From the NCBI GenBank assembly GCA_947442095.1, contig CANEVG010000123.1, forward strand, positions 1 through 9,360: a stretch of DNA of 9,360 nt, written 5' to 3'. The translations under genes and the position numbers were made by a program. The stretch comes from Sphingomonadaceae bacterium (GTDB lineage: Bacteria > Pseudomonadota > Alphaproteobacteria > Sphingomonadales > Sphingomonadaceae). Of this stretch, positions 1 through 6,354 are shown one piece after another. The notes under the pieces were generated by a model. It worked only from the letters and a program-made list of their open reading frames with translations, did no database searches and had not been told where the DNA came from. Position 1 is the first letter of the stretch. Each line of letters starts with the position of its first letter.

Positions 1-336
1 CCGACCGCCGGGCTCGATCCGATTGGCGCGGCTGCGTTCGATCAGCTGATCCGCAGCCTGCAGCCGCCGCCTGGCCTCACTGTGTTCCTCATCACCCCCG
101 ATCTCGATACGCTCTACGAGATCTGTGACCGGGTGGCGGTGATCGCCGACAAGCGTGTGATCGCGGTGGGCACGATCTCCGAATTGCTCGCAACCGATCA
201 CCCGTGGATCAAATCCTACTTCAACGGCCCGCGCGGCCGCGCGGCGCTGGCCGCCAACGAGCGGCACGAGGCGGCAGGCAGGCCCGCTGCCAATAAGGAA
301 AAAGCGCCGCTTGGCACGGCTGCAGAGCAGGCATAG
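1..336 (+). CDS. ABC transporter ATP-binding protein, MlaF-like, C-terminal part (5' end outside window)
   Basis: This is the last 111 codons of an ABC ATPase, open in frame from base 1. The first residues PTAGLDP are the D-loop that directly follows Walker B, so Walker A, the Q-loop and the signature motif lie left of the window. Next comes the switch region LITPDLDTLYEICDRVAVI, typical of the MlaF/Ttg2A branch that energises MCE-type lipid transporters at the inner membrane. The canonical sequence there is THD, but here it reads TPD: the H-loop histidine is replaced by proline (codon 97-99, CCC). The final 30 or so residues are a polar Ala/Glu/Lys-rich tail. An MlaD-family gene starts 9 bases downstream, which supports the MlaF-like assignment. 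A valine codon GTG at 82 is in frame but is not a credible start because the D-loop reads through it. Family assignment is firm; whether the ATPase is fully active is open because of the proline. Confidence 0.9.
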   Translation, partial: PTAGLDPIGAAAFDQLIRSLQPPPGLTVFLITPDLDTLYEICDRVAVIADKRVIAVGTISELLATDHPWIKSYFNGPRGRAALAANERHEAAGRPAANKEKAPLGTAAEQA

Positions 337-345
337 GGACAGCAT

Positions 346-1284
346 ATGGAAACGCGCGCCAACCATATCTGGGTCGGGACGGTCACTCTGCTGTTGCTGG
401 CGGGGCTGGCGGCGCTGCTGATCTGGATCGCGCGGCTCAGCCAGCAGGATCAGCGCGAGTATGACATCTTCTTCAAGCAATCGGTCGATGGCGTGGCGAA
501 GGGTTCCGAAGTCTCCTATTCCGGTGTTCCCGCCGGGCAGGTCCGGGATATCTCGCTGTGGGAGAAAGACCCGAGCTTCGTGCGGGTGCGCATAAGGGTC
601 GATGAGAAAGTGCCAATCCTGCAGGGCACCACGGCCAGCCTGCAAGGCAGCTTCACCGGTGTTTCCACCATCCAGCTGGCGGGCGCGGTCAAAGGTGCGC
701 CGCCGATCACCGAACCCGGCCCGGCCGGCAAGCCGGTGATCCCGACCAAGCGCAGCGGGCTGGGGGAAATCCTGTCTAACGCGCCGCTGCTGCTCGAACG
801 GCTTGCCACGCTCAGCGAGCGGCTTACGCTGGTGTTGTCTGACGAGAACCAGAAGGCGTTCTCCAACATCCTCGCGCACACTGACAGGATGACCGGTAAC
901 CTCGCCGATGCATCCCCCGATGTGAAGCGTGCCCTGGACGAATTGCAGGTCACGCTCAAGCAGGCGACAACCACGCTGGCGAGCGTCGACAAGCTGGCGG
1001 GTTCTGCGGATTCGATGATCAACGATGAAAGCAACGGCATTGCCAAGCAGCTGCGCACCACACTGAAATCGGCGCAGGCGGCGGCAGATTCGCTCAAAGC
1101 CACGCTGGATGAAGCACGGCCTGCAACCAAGCAGTTCAACGACCGGACCTTGCCTGCCTTCGAATCGGCAGTGCGCGATATCGAGGCGACCTCGCGTTCG
1201 ATCCGCACGATGACCGACGCCATTGGCGACCGCGGCATCAGCAGCGTGGTGGGCACATCGCGCCTGCCGGATTACAAGCCATGA
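346..1284 (+). CDS. MlaD family (MCE domain) protein
   Basis: Inner-membrane-anchored substrate-binding subunit of an Mla-like ABC transporter, thought to form the MCE ring that passes phospholipids or other hydrophobic molecules across the periplasm. The 312-residue product has one N-terminal membrane helix (about residues 8-30, HIWVGTVTLLLLAGLAALL), then an MCE/MlaD domain (about 38-115, containing KGSEVSYSGVPAGQV and GSFTGVSTIQL). A long, mostly helical C-terminal region (about 135-300) follows, with repeated Ala/Thr/Leu/Asp-rich segments, as expected for the helical extension of longer MlaD homologues. The ATG at 346 has an AGGG Shine-Dalgarno-like stretch at 335-338, 7 bases upstream. 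The gene follows the ABC ATPase by 9 bases and its stop overlaps the ATG at 1281, so the genes belong to one operon. E. coli MlaD is much shorter (about 180 residues); this long form resembles those commonly paired with a DUF330 lipoprotein. Substrate is not determined by sequence. Confidence 0.93.
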   Translation: METRANHIWVGTVTLLLLAGLAALLIWIARLSQQDQREYDIFFKQSVDGVAKGSEVSYSGVPAGQVRDISLWEKDPSFVRVRIRVDEKVPILQGTTASLQGSFTGVSTIQLAGAVKGAPPITEPGPAGKPVIPTKRSGLGEILSNAPLLLERLATLSERLTLVLSDENQKAFSNILAHTDRMTGNLADASPDVKRALDELQVTLKQATTTLASVDKLAGSADSMINDESNGIAKQLRTTLKSAQAAADSLKATLDEARPATKQFNDRTLPAFESAVRDIEATSRSIRTMTDAIGDRGISSVVGTSRLPDYKP

Positions 1285-1316
1285 ACCCCACATCAATCTC
1301 GCGCGGAGAACCGATC

Positions 1317-1916
1317 ATGCCCTCGCTTTTGCGCGCTGCGACGCGGTTGCTGGCTCTGGCCGGGGTAAGCGCCACGCTGGCGGGCTGCGTCAGCATCGGG
1401 ACCAAGAAGGCGCCCGGCACGTTTTTCAGCCTCACCCCGGAGGCGGCCCCTGCTGCCGGATCGGTTTCCAGCGGCACTATGGCCGAGGCCACGGTCGTGC
1501 TCGAACCCGGCGCGGCGGCGGTGGTTTCGGTGCTGCGCATTCCGGTGCAGGTCGATGCTGCCAATGTCGCCTATCTGAAGGACGCGCAGTGGGTGGAGCG
1601 CCCGGCGCGCGCGTTCCAGCATCTGCTGGCCGATACCTTGCGCGCGCGGGGCAAGGGGCTGGTGGTGGAAACCGATCAGAATACCACTGGCACGCGAATC
1701 GGCGGGCGGCTTCTGACCATGGGCTATGATGCGCCCACACGGTCGGTGGTGGTGCGCTTCGATGCGATGAAGTGGCTCGCTGGCGGGCGGATCGAGACGC
1801 GGCGCTTCGAAAGCGTGGTATCCGGCCTCGCGCCCGAGCCCGCTCAGCTTGGCCCCGCGCTCAACCGCGCGGCGAACTCGGTGGCTGCCGAAGTGGCAGA
1901 TTGGGCAGCGCCGTAG
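1317..1916 (+). CDS. ABC-type transport auxiliary lipoprotein (DUF330/PqiC-like)
   Basis: Probable outer-membrane lipoprotein partner of the MCE transporter encoded just upstream. From the ATG at 1317 the product is 199 residues with a lipoprotein signal peptide: MPSLLRAA, a hydrophobic stretch, and the lipobox LAGC with the acylated cysteine at residue 24. Downstream features fit the DUF330/ABC_trans_aux family (PqiC-like): FFSLTPEA near the N-terminus, a VLRIPVQVD segment, WVERPARAFQHLLADTL, and a C-terminal helix. An in-frame ATG at 1281 overlaps the mlaD stop as ATGA and would add 12 residues. I prefer 1317 because GGAGAA at 1305-1310 lies 6 bases before it and the signal peptide then has normal dimensions. 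The upstream ATGA may still serve coupling. The gene ends 17 bases from the convergent ATP12 gene. In PqiABC and related systems such lipoproteins are proposed to link the transporter to the outer membrane; that role is inferred here. Confidence 0.88.
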   Translation: MPSLLRAATRLLALAGVSATLAGCVSIGTKKAPGTFFSLTPEAAPAAGSVSSGTMAEATVVLEPGAAAVVSVLRIPVQVDAANVAYLKDAQWVERPARAFQHLLADTLRARGKGLVVETDQNTTGTRIGGRLLTMGYDAPTRSVVVRFDAMKWLAGGRIETRRFESVVSGLAPEPAQLGPALNRAANSVAAEVADWAAP

Positions 1917-1933
1917 GTTTGCCCGAGGCGGCG

Positions 1934-2629
1934 CTAGCTCCGCGCCAGTGCCGCAAAGCGCGCCGCTGCGGCGAAGGCGGCGTGGCGGCGCGCGCGGCGG
2001 TCCAGCGCTTCGGCGTCCTTGCCCCAGAGCTCGGCCTGCCAGTCTTCCTCAAGGTTCGCGGCATCCCAAAGGGCATCGGTGTCCGCGCTAGGCTCCAGCG
2101 CCATCAGGCCAAGCACAAGCGAAGCGGCGAGTGCCGCGGTATTGCGCAGAGCAGCCAGCGTAAAGGCATCGAGCCGGGTCAGCTCCTCGCGCAGCCGCGC
2201 CAGGGTTTCGGGTGGCTGCGGCTTGTGGATGACCCCGGCCACGCGCATGAAGCGCACCTGCCACTGCGCCTCGGCAGCGGTCAGCAGCGGCTCCCACACC
2301 GCGCGCTGGCGCACGCCCAGCGCCTCGTCCGGCTCGGCGCGGTAGCACAGGGTGTCGGTCTCACCATAAGGCACGAGTTCCTCGATCACGCCGGGCTTTC
2401 CAGCCTCCACCACATCGAGCGCATAGTCCGTCAGATCACGCAGCACGAAGGCGACTGGGTCGATTCGCGCGCCCTGTCCAGCCCATTCCGCCGCGAGCGC
2501 TTCGGCCAGCGCCGCGCTCGGCACGATCTGCGCGCGCCCGCCGACTGTGCGGATGCCCCGGCCATCGAGCGTGACCCGAAAGCCATCGGCCTCCGCCGCA
2601 ACGGCAACAGCCTTGTAGAACCGCTTCAA
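1934..2629 (-). CDS. ATP12 family F1-ATP synthase assembly chaperone
   Basis: Homologue of mitochondrial Atp12, which binds the F1 alpha subunit during assembly of ATP synthase; common in Alphaproteobacteria. Family hallmarks in the 231-residue product are KRFYKAVAV at the N-terminus, LDGRGIRTVGG (21-31), LAEALAAEWAGQG (41-53), IDPVAF followed by the LTDYALD helix, and the C-terminal NLEEDWQAELWGKD (192-205). I chose the TTG at 2629: it places KRFYK at the very start as in many homologues, has GGAAG about 8 bases upstream, and overlaps the upstream stop as TTGA, matching the other junctions in this operon. The alternative is a GTG at 2644 that adds five residues (VEEQA) and has no clear ribosome binding site. 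It is the last gene of the minus-strand operon and converges on the lipoprotein gene with a 17-base gap and no obvious terminator. The link to ATP synthase comes from family knowledge; no atp genes are in this window. Confidence 0.9.
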   Translation of the reverse strand: MKRFYKAVAVAAEADGFRVTLDGRGIRTVGGRAQIVPSAALAEALAAEWAGQGARIDPVAFVLRDLTDYALDVVEAGKPGVIEELVPYGETDTLCYRAEPDEALGVRQRAVWEPLLTAAEAQWQVRFMRVAGVIHKPQPPETLARLREELTRLDAFTLAALRNTAALAASLVLGLMALEPSADTDALWDAANLEEDWQAELWGKDAEALDRRARRHAAFAAAARFAALARS

Positions 2630-2874
2630 GGCTTGCTCTTCCACCGCCGCGCCAGCAACATCGGGGGGACGAAGAAATCGATCATCCCGATCGCGATCAG
2701 CACATAGCCTGCCCCCTCAGGCAGCTGCGGCAGCCATGTCGGCTTGCCGGACACGACGAGAACACCGGCAAAGGCCAGCACTGCCCCCGTCAGCCGCACC
2801 AGTTGCAGCACGGCAAAGCGCGCGGCCGCATGATCAGGGGCTGGATCGCGCGGAGCGCCCGGTAGATCGCTCAC
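2626..2874 (-). CDS. Small two-helix membrane protein of unknown function
   Basis: An 82-residue product I do not recognise. After a polar N-terminus (MSDLPGAPRDPAPDH) there are two hydrophobic segments, about residues 23-43 (LQLVRLTGAVLAFAGVLVVSG) and 54-75 (ending DFFVPPMLLA), followed by a basic end RRWKSKP. By the positive-inside rule both termini would be cytoplasmic, with the short loop KPTWLPQLPEGA in the periplasm. It starts with GTG, overlapping the stop of the HAD phosphatase gene as GTGA, and AAGGG lies about 8 bases upstream. It ends by overlapping the ATP12 start as TTGA. Being sandwiched with overlaps on both sides strongly suggests it is translated. Position beside an ATP12 chaperone invites a link to ATP synthase assembly, but nothing in the sequence shows this. 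Confidence 0.75.
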   Translation of the reverse strand: MSDLPGAPRDPAPDHAAARFAVLQLVRLTGAVLAFAGVLVVSGKPTWLPQLPEGAGYVLIAIGMIDFFVPPMLLARRWKSKP

Positions 2875-3548
2875 TCCATGCCCTTCAGCAGCAGGCGCAG
2901 CTCAGCAATTGATCCGGCGACGGCACTTGCCCCCGCTTCGACCAGATCGCGCGGGTGGTGGTAGCCCCAGTCGACCCCGATTGCGCGGACCCCGGCATTC
3001 ACCGCCATGGCCATGTCGAACGAGGTGTCACCGATCATCACGGCGTCGCGGGGGGCCGCGCCAGCATCGGTGAGGCAGGCGTCGATCATGCTCGGGTGCG
3101 GTTTCGAAGGGTGGCGGTCGGCGGTGTGCAGCGTCACGAAGTGTCCGGCCAAGCCGTGCGTTTCGAGGCAGTGCACCAAGCCGCGGTCGCTCTTGCCGGT
3201 CGCTACGCCCAGCAGCCAGCCCGCGCCCGCTAGGTCCTCGATCAGCGCTGCAATACCGTCATACAACGGCTCTGCCACTTGCCCCGCCGCGCGGCGCACC
3301 CGGAAGGCATCGCGGTAGTTCTGGGCCAGCGCGGCATGGTCCTTCTCGCTGCCTTCCGGACACAGCCGCCGCATGGCTTCGGGCAGCGAAAGCCCGACAA
3401 TGCGGCGCGTGGCGTTGCGGTCTGGCGGCGCAAGGCCTGCCACGGTGAACGCTGCATCCATCGCTGCGCAAATATCCGCCTGGCTGTCGACTAGCGTGCC
3501 GTCGCAATCGAAGATGGCGAGGCGTTTGATTGGTTTAGGGAGCGTCAT
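2871..3548 (-). CDS. HAD-family hydrolase, phosphoglycolate phosphatase-like
   Basis: Cytoplasmic haloacid-dehalogenase-superfamily phosphatase of 225 residues, the normal length for the Gph/PGMB-like subfamily. All four HAD motifs are present: motif I FDCDGTLVDS (nucleophile Asp14, acid Asp16), motif II VATGKS (Thr117), motif III lysine in SKPHP (Lys149), and motif IV MIGDTSFDM (Asp174, Asp178) for magnesium binding. A helical cap domain sits between motifs I and II (about residues 20-100). The substrate could be 2-phosphoglycolate or another small phosphoester; sequence alone does not decide. The ATG at 3548 overlaps the stop of the PaiB-like gene as ATGA. The frame stays open upstream to 3668, but that extension (41 residues rich in Ala, Gly, Arg and Cys) reads inside the neighbouring gene and does not look like protein. 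The stop overlaps the next gene's GTG. Confidence 0.93.
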   Translation of the reverse strand: MTLPKPIKRLAIFDCDGTLVDSQADICAAMDAAFTVAGLAPPDRNATRRIVGLSLPEAMRRLCPEGSEKDHAALAQNYRDAFRVRRAAGQVAEPLYDGIAALIEDLAGAGWLLGVATGKSDRGLVHCLETHGLAGHFVTLHTADRHPSKPHPSMIDACLTDAGAAPRDAVMIGDTSFDMAMAVNAGVRAIGVDWGYHHPRDLVEAGASAVAGSIAELRLLLKGME

Positions 3549-4147
3549 GGCGCAATCCGCTCCATCAACGCGGCAAGGGCATTCGCACCCTCGGCCTTGA
3601 GCCCCTCTATCAACCGGGCGCGCTCTTCCGGCGGCTTGTTCTGCGACAGCTTGAAGGTGGGGCGCCACGCCTGAACGGTCAGTTCAAAGCCTGCGATCAT
3701 GTCCATCATCCGGTCGCGCTTGATCCGCGCCATCTTGTCCATGGTCCAAGGCGTGCCATCGGCCACGCGCGCTTCGTGGTGCGCCGAAACGTCCTCCAGC
3801 AGCGCAAGCAATTCGGCGCGGTCCATCCGCCGCACCGGGCCCTCCATCTCGAGCACGATATAGTTCCACGTTGGCACCTGATCGGGGTCTGAATACCAGC
3901 GCGCCGAGATATAGCCATCGGGTCCGTTCACCACCGCCAGCGCCTGCGCGCCATCAAGGTGCCGGGTCAGCGCATTGCCGAGCGCGAGGTGGAAGCGCAG
4001 CGTGCCGGCTTCCGTCAGCAGCAGCGGCACATGTGCCACGCGCGGTCCATCGGGCGTGGTGAGGAACACCATGCCGAAGCCGGTCTCGGTGATCAGCGCC
4101 TCGAACAGAGTGCGATCCTCGTTTCTGAAGGCCGAGTTCGGGTGCAT
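3545..4147 (-). CDS. FMN-binding negative transcriptional regulator-like protein (PaiB family)
   Basis: A 200-residue member of the PaiB/FMN_bind_2 family, which has a flavin-reductase-like split-barrel fold. Recognisable motifs are HVPLLL (39-44), FHLALGNALTRHL (52-64), GPDGYISARWY (75-85), VPTWNYIVLEMEG (91-103) and the family signature KLSQNK (166-171). In Bacillus subtilis, PaiB is associated with negative control of sporulation and protease genes. In proteobacteria the role is unclear, and flavin or haem binding in a stress or redox function is as likely as gene regulation; no helix-turn-helix is visible. In many homologues the PTWNY motif is followed by a histidine (VH); here that stretch reads IVLE. 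The start ATG (4145-4147) overlaps the pseudouridine synthase stop by one base as TGATG, and its stop overlaps the HAD gene start as ATGA, so it is in the middle of a coupled operon. Confidence 0.92.
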   Translation of the reverse strand: MHPNSAFRNEDRTLFEALITETGFGMVFLTTPDGPRVAHVPLLLTEAGTLRFHLALGNALTRHLDGAQALAVVNGPDGYISARWYSDPDQVPTWNYIVLEMEGPVRRMDRAELLALLEDVSAHHEARVADGTPWTMDKMARIKRDRMMDMIAGFELTVQAWRPTFKLSQNKPPEERARLIEGLKAEGANALAALMERIAP

Positions 4148-5520
4148 CAGACCCTCGGGCTGCGGCGCGGCGTTTTACCTGCCGGGGGCCGACCACCACC
4201 AGAATTGCCGCCGCCTGAAGTGCTCTTGCCCGGCTTCGCGGCAGGCGCGCGGCGGACGGGCTTTCCGCCACCCGCCGCCCGCTCGGCCGCATTGCGTTCC
4301 GCCGAAGCCCGTCCAGCCGAAGCCCGCGCCAGCGCGGTGCCGGTCGGGGCCTTGCTGCCCGGGCCTTTCTTCACTTCGGCGCGGCCACGCGGTTCGCTGC
4401 GGCCGCTGGGGGCGGCATCGGCGCGCTTGCGGCGCTCGCCCCGGCGTTCCTTGCGGTATTCCTTGGCATAGGCCTTGGCTGCGCGCTTCTCGATCACCTT
4501 TTCCGGTACGAGCTTCACCGGCTCCAGCGGCAGATCGCCGTCCGCCTCGTCAAAGCCCAGTTGCGCCATGCTCGCCGCAAAGTGATCGGGCAGCGGTGCG
4601 GTCACATCGAGCAGATCGCCTTCGGGATGCTCGATCCTGAGGCGCCGCGCGTGGAGATGCATCTTGCGGCTGATCGTGCCCGTCAGGAATGCGGCCTGCC
4701 CGCCATACTTGCCATCGCCCACAATGGGGTGGCCGATGGCGGCCATGTGCACGCGCAGTTGGTGAGTGCGCCCGGTCAGCGGCTGCAGTTCGACCCAGCA
4801 GGCGGCATTGCCCGCGCGGCCGATCACCCGGTAGCGCGTGCGGGCAGACTGGCCGTGCTCGGTCTCGTCCACCATCATCTTCTCGCCGCCCGTGCCCGGC
4901 TGCTTGGCTAGCGGCAGGTCGATCAGTCCATCCTTCACATCGGGCACGCCGGTGATCAGCGCCCAATAGATCTTGCGCGCGGTGCGCCCGGAAAAGCGCT
5001 TGGAAAAGAATGCGGCGCTGCCCGGCGTGCGCGCGATCAGCAGCACGCCCGAGGTGTCCTTGTCGAGCCGGTGGACCAGCCGCGGGCGCGGCCCGCGCTC
5101 TTCGGCATAAGCATCGAGCAGGCCGTCGACATGCTCATAGGTGCCGCTGCCGCCCTGCGTGGCAAGGCCCGGCGGCTTGTTGAGCACGATCGCGGCGCGG
5201 TCCTTGGTCAGCACCATGGAATCGGCCAGCGCGATCTGCTCGTCGGTCAGCGGCTGCTTCGGCCGGGCGCTCTTGATCCCCGGCGGGGCGGAGCCGCCCG
5301 GCGGCACGCGCAGCAACTGGCCTTTTTCGAGCCGCGTATCGACATCTGCGCGCTTCCCATCGACGCGCAGCTGCCCGGTGCGCGCCCAGCGCGAGACGGT
5401 GGCGAAACCCACAGCGGGCAGATTGCGTTTGAACCAGCGGTCCAGCCGCACCCCGTCATCGTCCTTGGTTACGGTGAACTGGCGAACATCGCCATCATCG
5501 ACTGCGGAAGCGGCACTCAT
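4147..5520 (-). CDS. RluA-family 23S rRNA pseudouridine synthase (RluC-like) with long basic C-terminal tail
   Basis: Converts specific uridines of large-subunit rRNA to pseudouridine. The 457-residue product has an N-terminal S4 RNA-binding domain (about 11-73, with VRLDRWFKR and GQLRVDGKR), a linker, and an RluA-type catalytic domain (about 105-325). Catalytic motif HRLDKDTSG puts the active Asp at residue 153. ARKIYWALITG and the LTGRTHQLRVHMAAIGHPIVGDGKYGG motif (248-274) are further hallmarks. S4 plus catalytic core resembles RluC, but RluD cannot be excluded. RluC proteins are usually about 320 residues; from residue 344 on this one carries roughly 114 residues rich in Arg, Lys, Ala, Gly, Ser and Pro (EKRAAKAYAKEYRKERRGER, then KPVRRAPAAKPGKS), likely disordered and RNA-binding. 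I chose the ATG at 5520, which overlaps the crcB stop as ATGA; the frame is open 12 codons further up within crcB. The stop overlaps the PaiB-like start as TGATG. Confidence 0.93.
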   Translation of the reverse strand: MSAASAVDDGDVRQFTVTKDDDGVRLDRWFKRNLPAVGFATVSRWARTGQLRVDGKRADVDTRLEKGQLLRVPPGGSAPPGIKSARPKQPLTDEQIALADSMVLTKDRAAIVLNKPPGLATQGGSGTYEHVDGLLDAYAEERGPRPRLVHRLDKDTSGVLLIARTPGSAAFFSKRFSGRTARKIYWALITGVPDVKDGLIDLPLAKQPGTGGEKMMVDETEHGQSARTRYRVIGRAGNAACWVELQPLTGRTHQLRVHMAAIGHPIVGDGKYGGQAAFLTGTISRKMHLHARRLRIEHPEGDLLDVTAPLPDHFAASMAQLGFDEADGDLPLEPVKLVPEKVIEKRAAKAYAKEYRKERRGERRKRADAAPSGRSEPRGRAEVKKGPGSKAPTGTALARASAGRASAERNAAERAAGGGKPVRRAPAAKPGKSTSGGGNSGGGRPPAGKTPRRSPRV

Positions 5521-5960
5521 GCCGCTACCCGCGCCAGCCAGAGCCCGGCAAACCACAGGCCGGCAAACAGTGCGGCAAAGCCCGCTGCGAGCGATACCGC
5601 TACATAAAGCGCGGCAAGCCCCAACTGATCCCGTTCGACAAACACGGCAAACTCAAGCGCGAACGAGGAAAACGTGGTGAAACCGCCGAGCACGCCAACG
5701 CCCAGCAGCAGGCGCCAGGGTTCACTCGCGCCGCCTTGCCGTGCCAGCCAGCCAACGAGCAGGCCCATCGCCGCGCTGCCGAGCACATTGGCGGTCAGCG
5801 TCGCCCAAGGAAACGCGGCAGCCGAAGCACCCATCGTGATGGCAAAAGCGCGCATCGTCATATAGCGCAGCCAAGCGCCGAGTGCGCCGCCACCGGCAAC
5901 GAGAACGCTCGCCGGGATGCTCGCCAGCCCTGATGCAAGCCATGGTGTGGTCGGGTTCAT
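5517..5960 (-). CDS. crcB: Fluoride efflux channel CrcB/FluC
   Basis: Small dual-topology membrane protein of the CrcB/FluC family, which exports fluoride and protects enolase and other targets from it. The 147-residue product has the expected four hydrophobic segments (about 15-40, 50-72, 84-107, 113-143). Signature motifs are GGGALGAWLRY (23-33), the pore motif WATLTANVLGSAAMG with Asn58, and GVLGGFTTFSSF (89-100) carrying the Phe-box and the central sodium-site threonines. As a single-gene channel it would work as an antiparallel homodimer. The ATG at 5960 has AGGGG about 8 bases upstream; a GTG at 5996 would add 12 residues (HLAHVWFRGQG) that do not look like family sequence. It is the first gene of the minus-strand operon and its promoter must lie in 5961-6147. 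I looked for a fluoride riboswitch upstream and did not recognise one. Confidence 0.93.
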   Translation of the reverse strand: MNPTTPWLASGLASIPASVLVAGGGALGAWLRYMTMRAFAITMGASAAAFPWATLTANVLGSAAMGLLVGWLARQGGASEPWRLLLGVGVLGGFTTFSSFALEFAVFVERDQLGLAALYVAVSLAAGFAALFAGLWFAGLWLARVAA

Positions 5961-6147
5961 GCCTTGGCCCCTAAACCAGACATGCGCCAAATGCACGAGT
6001 TTGCTTGCCTTAGCAGGCCTCTTTTGATAGCGGGCCGGTCAATAGAGCCGATCCACTCGGATTCGGCGCATTTCGTATTTCTGCAAATCAAGGTGATTCC
6101 CGCACAATTGCGGGCTCTCGCCTCCAGCTTTTGAGGTGTAGCGGTTT
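5961..6147. promoter_or_regulatory. Divergent intergenic region between crcB operon and rpsU
   Basis: These 187 bases are the only place where two transcription units diverge, so they must hold the promoters for the minus-strand crcB-to-ATP12 operon and for rpsU. The sequence is visibly less GC-rich than the flanking genes in 6055-6095 (for example GCATTTCGTATTTCTGCAAA at 6068-6087), as expected for promoter DNA. I could not identify a confident -35/-10 pair on either strand. A short hairpin (6099-6114) and the rpsU ribosome binding site (6133-6138) lie at the right-hand end. Confidence 0.6.
6099..6138 (+). promoter_or_regulatory. rpsU leader hairpin and Shine-Dalgarno region
   Basis: CCCGCA (6099-6104) and TGCGGG (6109-6114) form a perfect 6-bp stem with the loop CAAT. 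Directly after it, CCTC (6121-6124) can pair with GAGG (6133-6136), the likely Shine-Dalgarno core of rpsU, which lies 11 bases before the ATG at 6148. The pairing could partly mask the ribosome binding site. The 4-bp second stem is weak, so a regulatory role is only a possibility. Confidence 0.35.
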
Positions 6148-6354
6148 ATGCAAATTCTCGTTCGCGACAACAATGTCGATCAGGCCCTTCGCGCGCTCAA
6201 GAAGAAGCTGCAGCGCGAGGGCGTGTACCGCGAGATGAAGCTGCGCCGTCACTTCGAGAAGCCGTCGGAAAAGCGTGCCCGTGAAAAGGCGGCGGCAGTT
6301 CGCCGCGCCCGCAAGATGGAGCGCAAGCGCCTCGAGCGCGACGGCGGTAAGTAA
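6148..6354 (+). CDS. rpsU: 30S ribosomal protein bS21
   Basis: Small-subunit ribosomal protein bS21, which sits near the 3' end of 16S rRNA and the anti-Shine-Dalgarno and helps initiation. The 68-residue product matches family length and sequence: MQILVRDNNVDQALRALKKK at the N-terminus, REGVYREMKLRRHFEKPSEKR in the middle, and a very basic C-terminal helix (about 45-64) rich in Arg, Lys and Ala. Start at 6148 is preceded by GAGGTG (6133-6138). The gene is followed by an exact-length repeat of its last five codons including the stop, then by an intrinsic terminator at 6429-6458, so rpsU is probably transcribed as its own short unit. Confidence 0.97.
   Translation: MQILVRDNNVDQALRALKKKLQREGVYREMKLRRHFEKPSEKRAREKAAAVRRARKMERKRLERDGGK

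Noticed and set aside
516..1256. Long minus-strand open frame (246 codons) opposite the MlaD gene
   Set aside because: It is antisense to a clearly recognised MCE-domain gene; its Ser/Ala/Arg-rich composition is what GC-rich antisense frames produce, and it shows no family motif or ribosome binding site.
1917..1933. Shared terminator between the convergent lipoprotein and ATP12 genes
   Set aside because: The 17-base gap has no stem-loop with a T-run on either strand. Termination may be Rho-dependent or lie within the genes.
6001..6029. TTGCTT (6001-6006) plus TTGATA (6024-6029), 17-base spacing, as an rpsU promoter
   Set aside because: The -35-like element is reasonable, but TTGATA matches the -10 consensus poorly, so I did not call it.
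5961..6030. Fluoride riboswitch upstream of crcB
   Set aside because: I looked on the minus strand for the conserved crcB-motif core and pseudoknot and did not recognise them. The short leader leaves little room.
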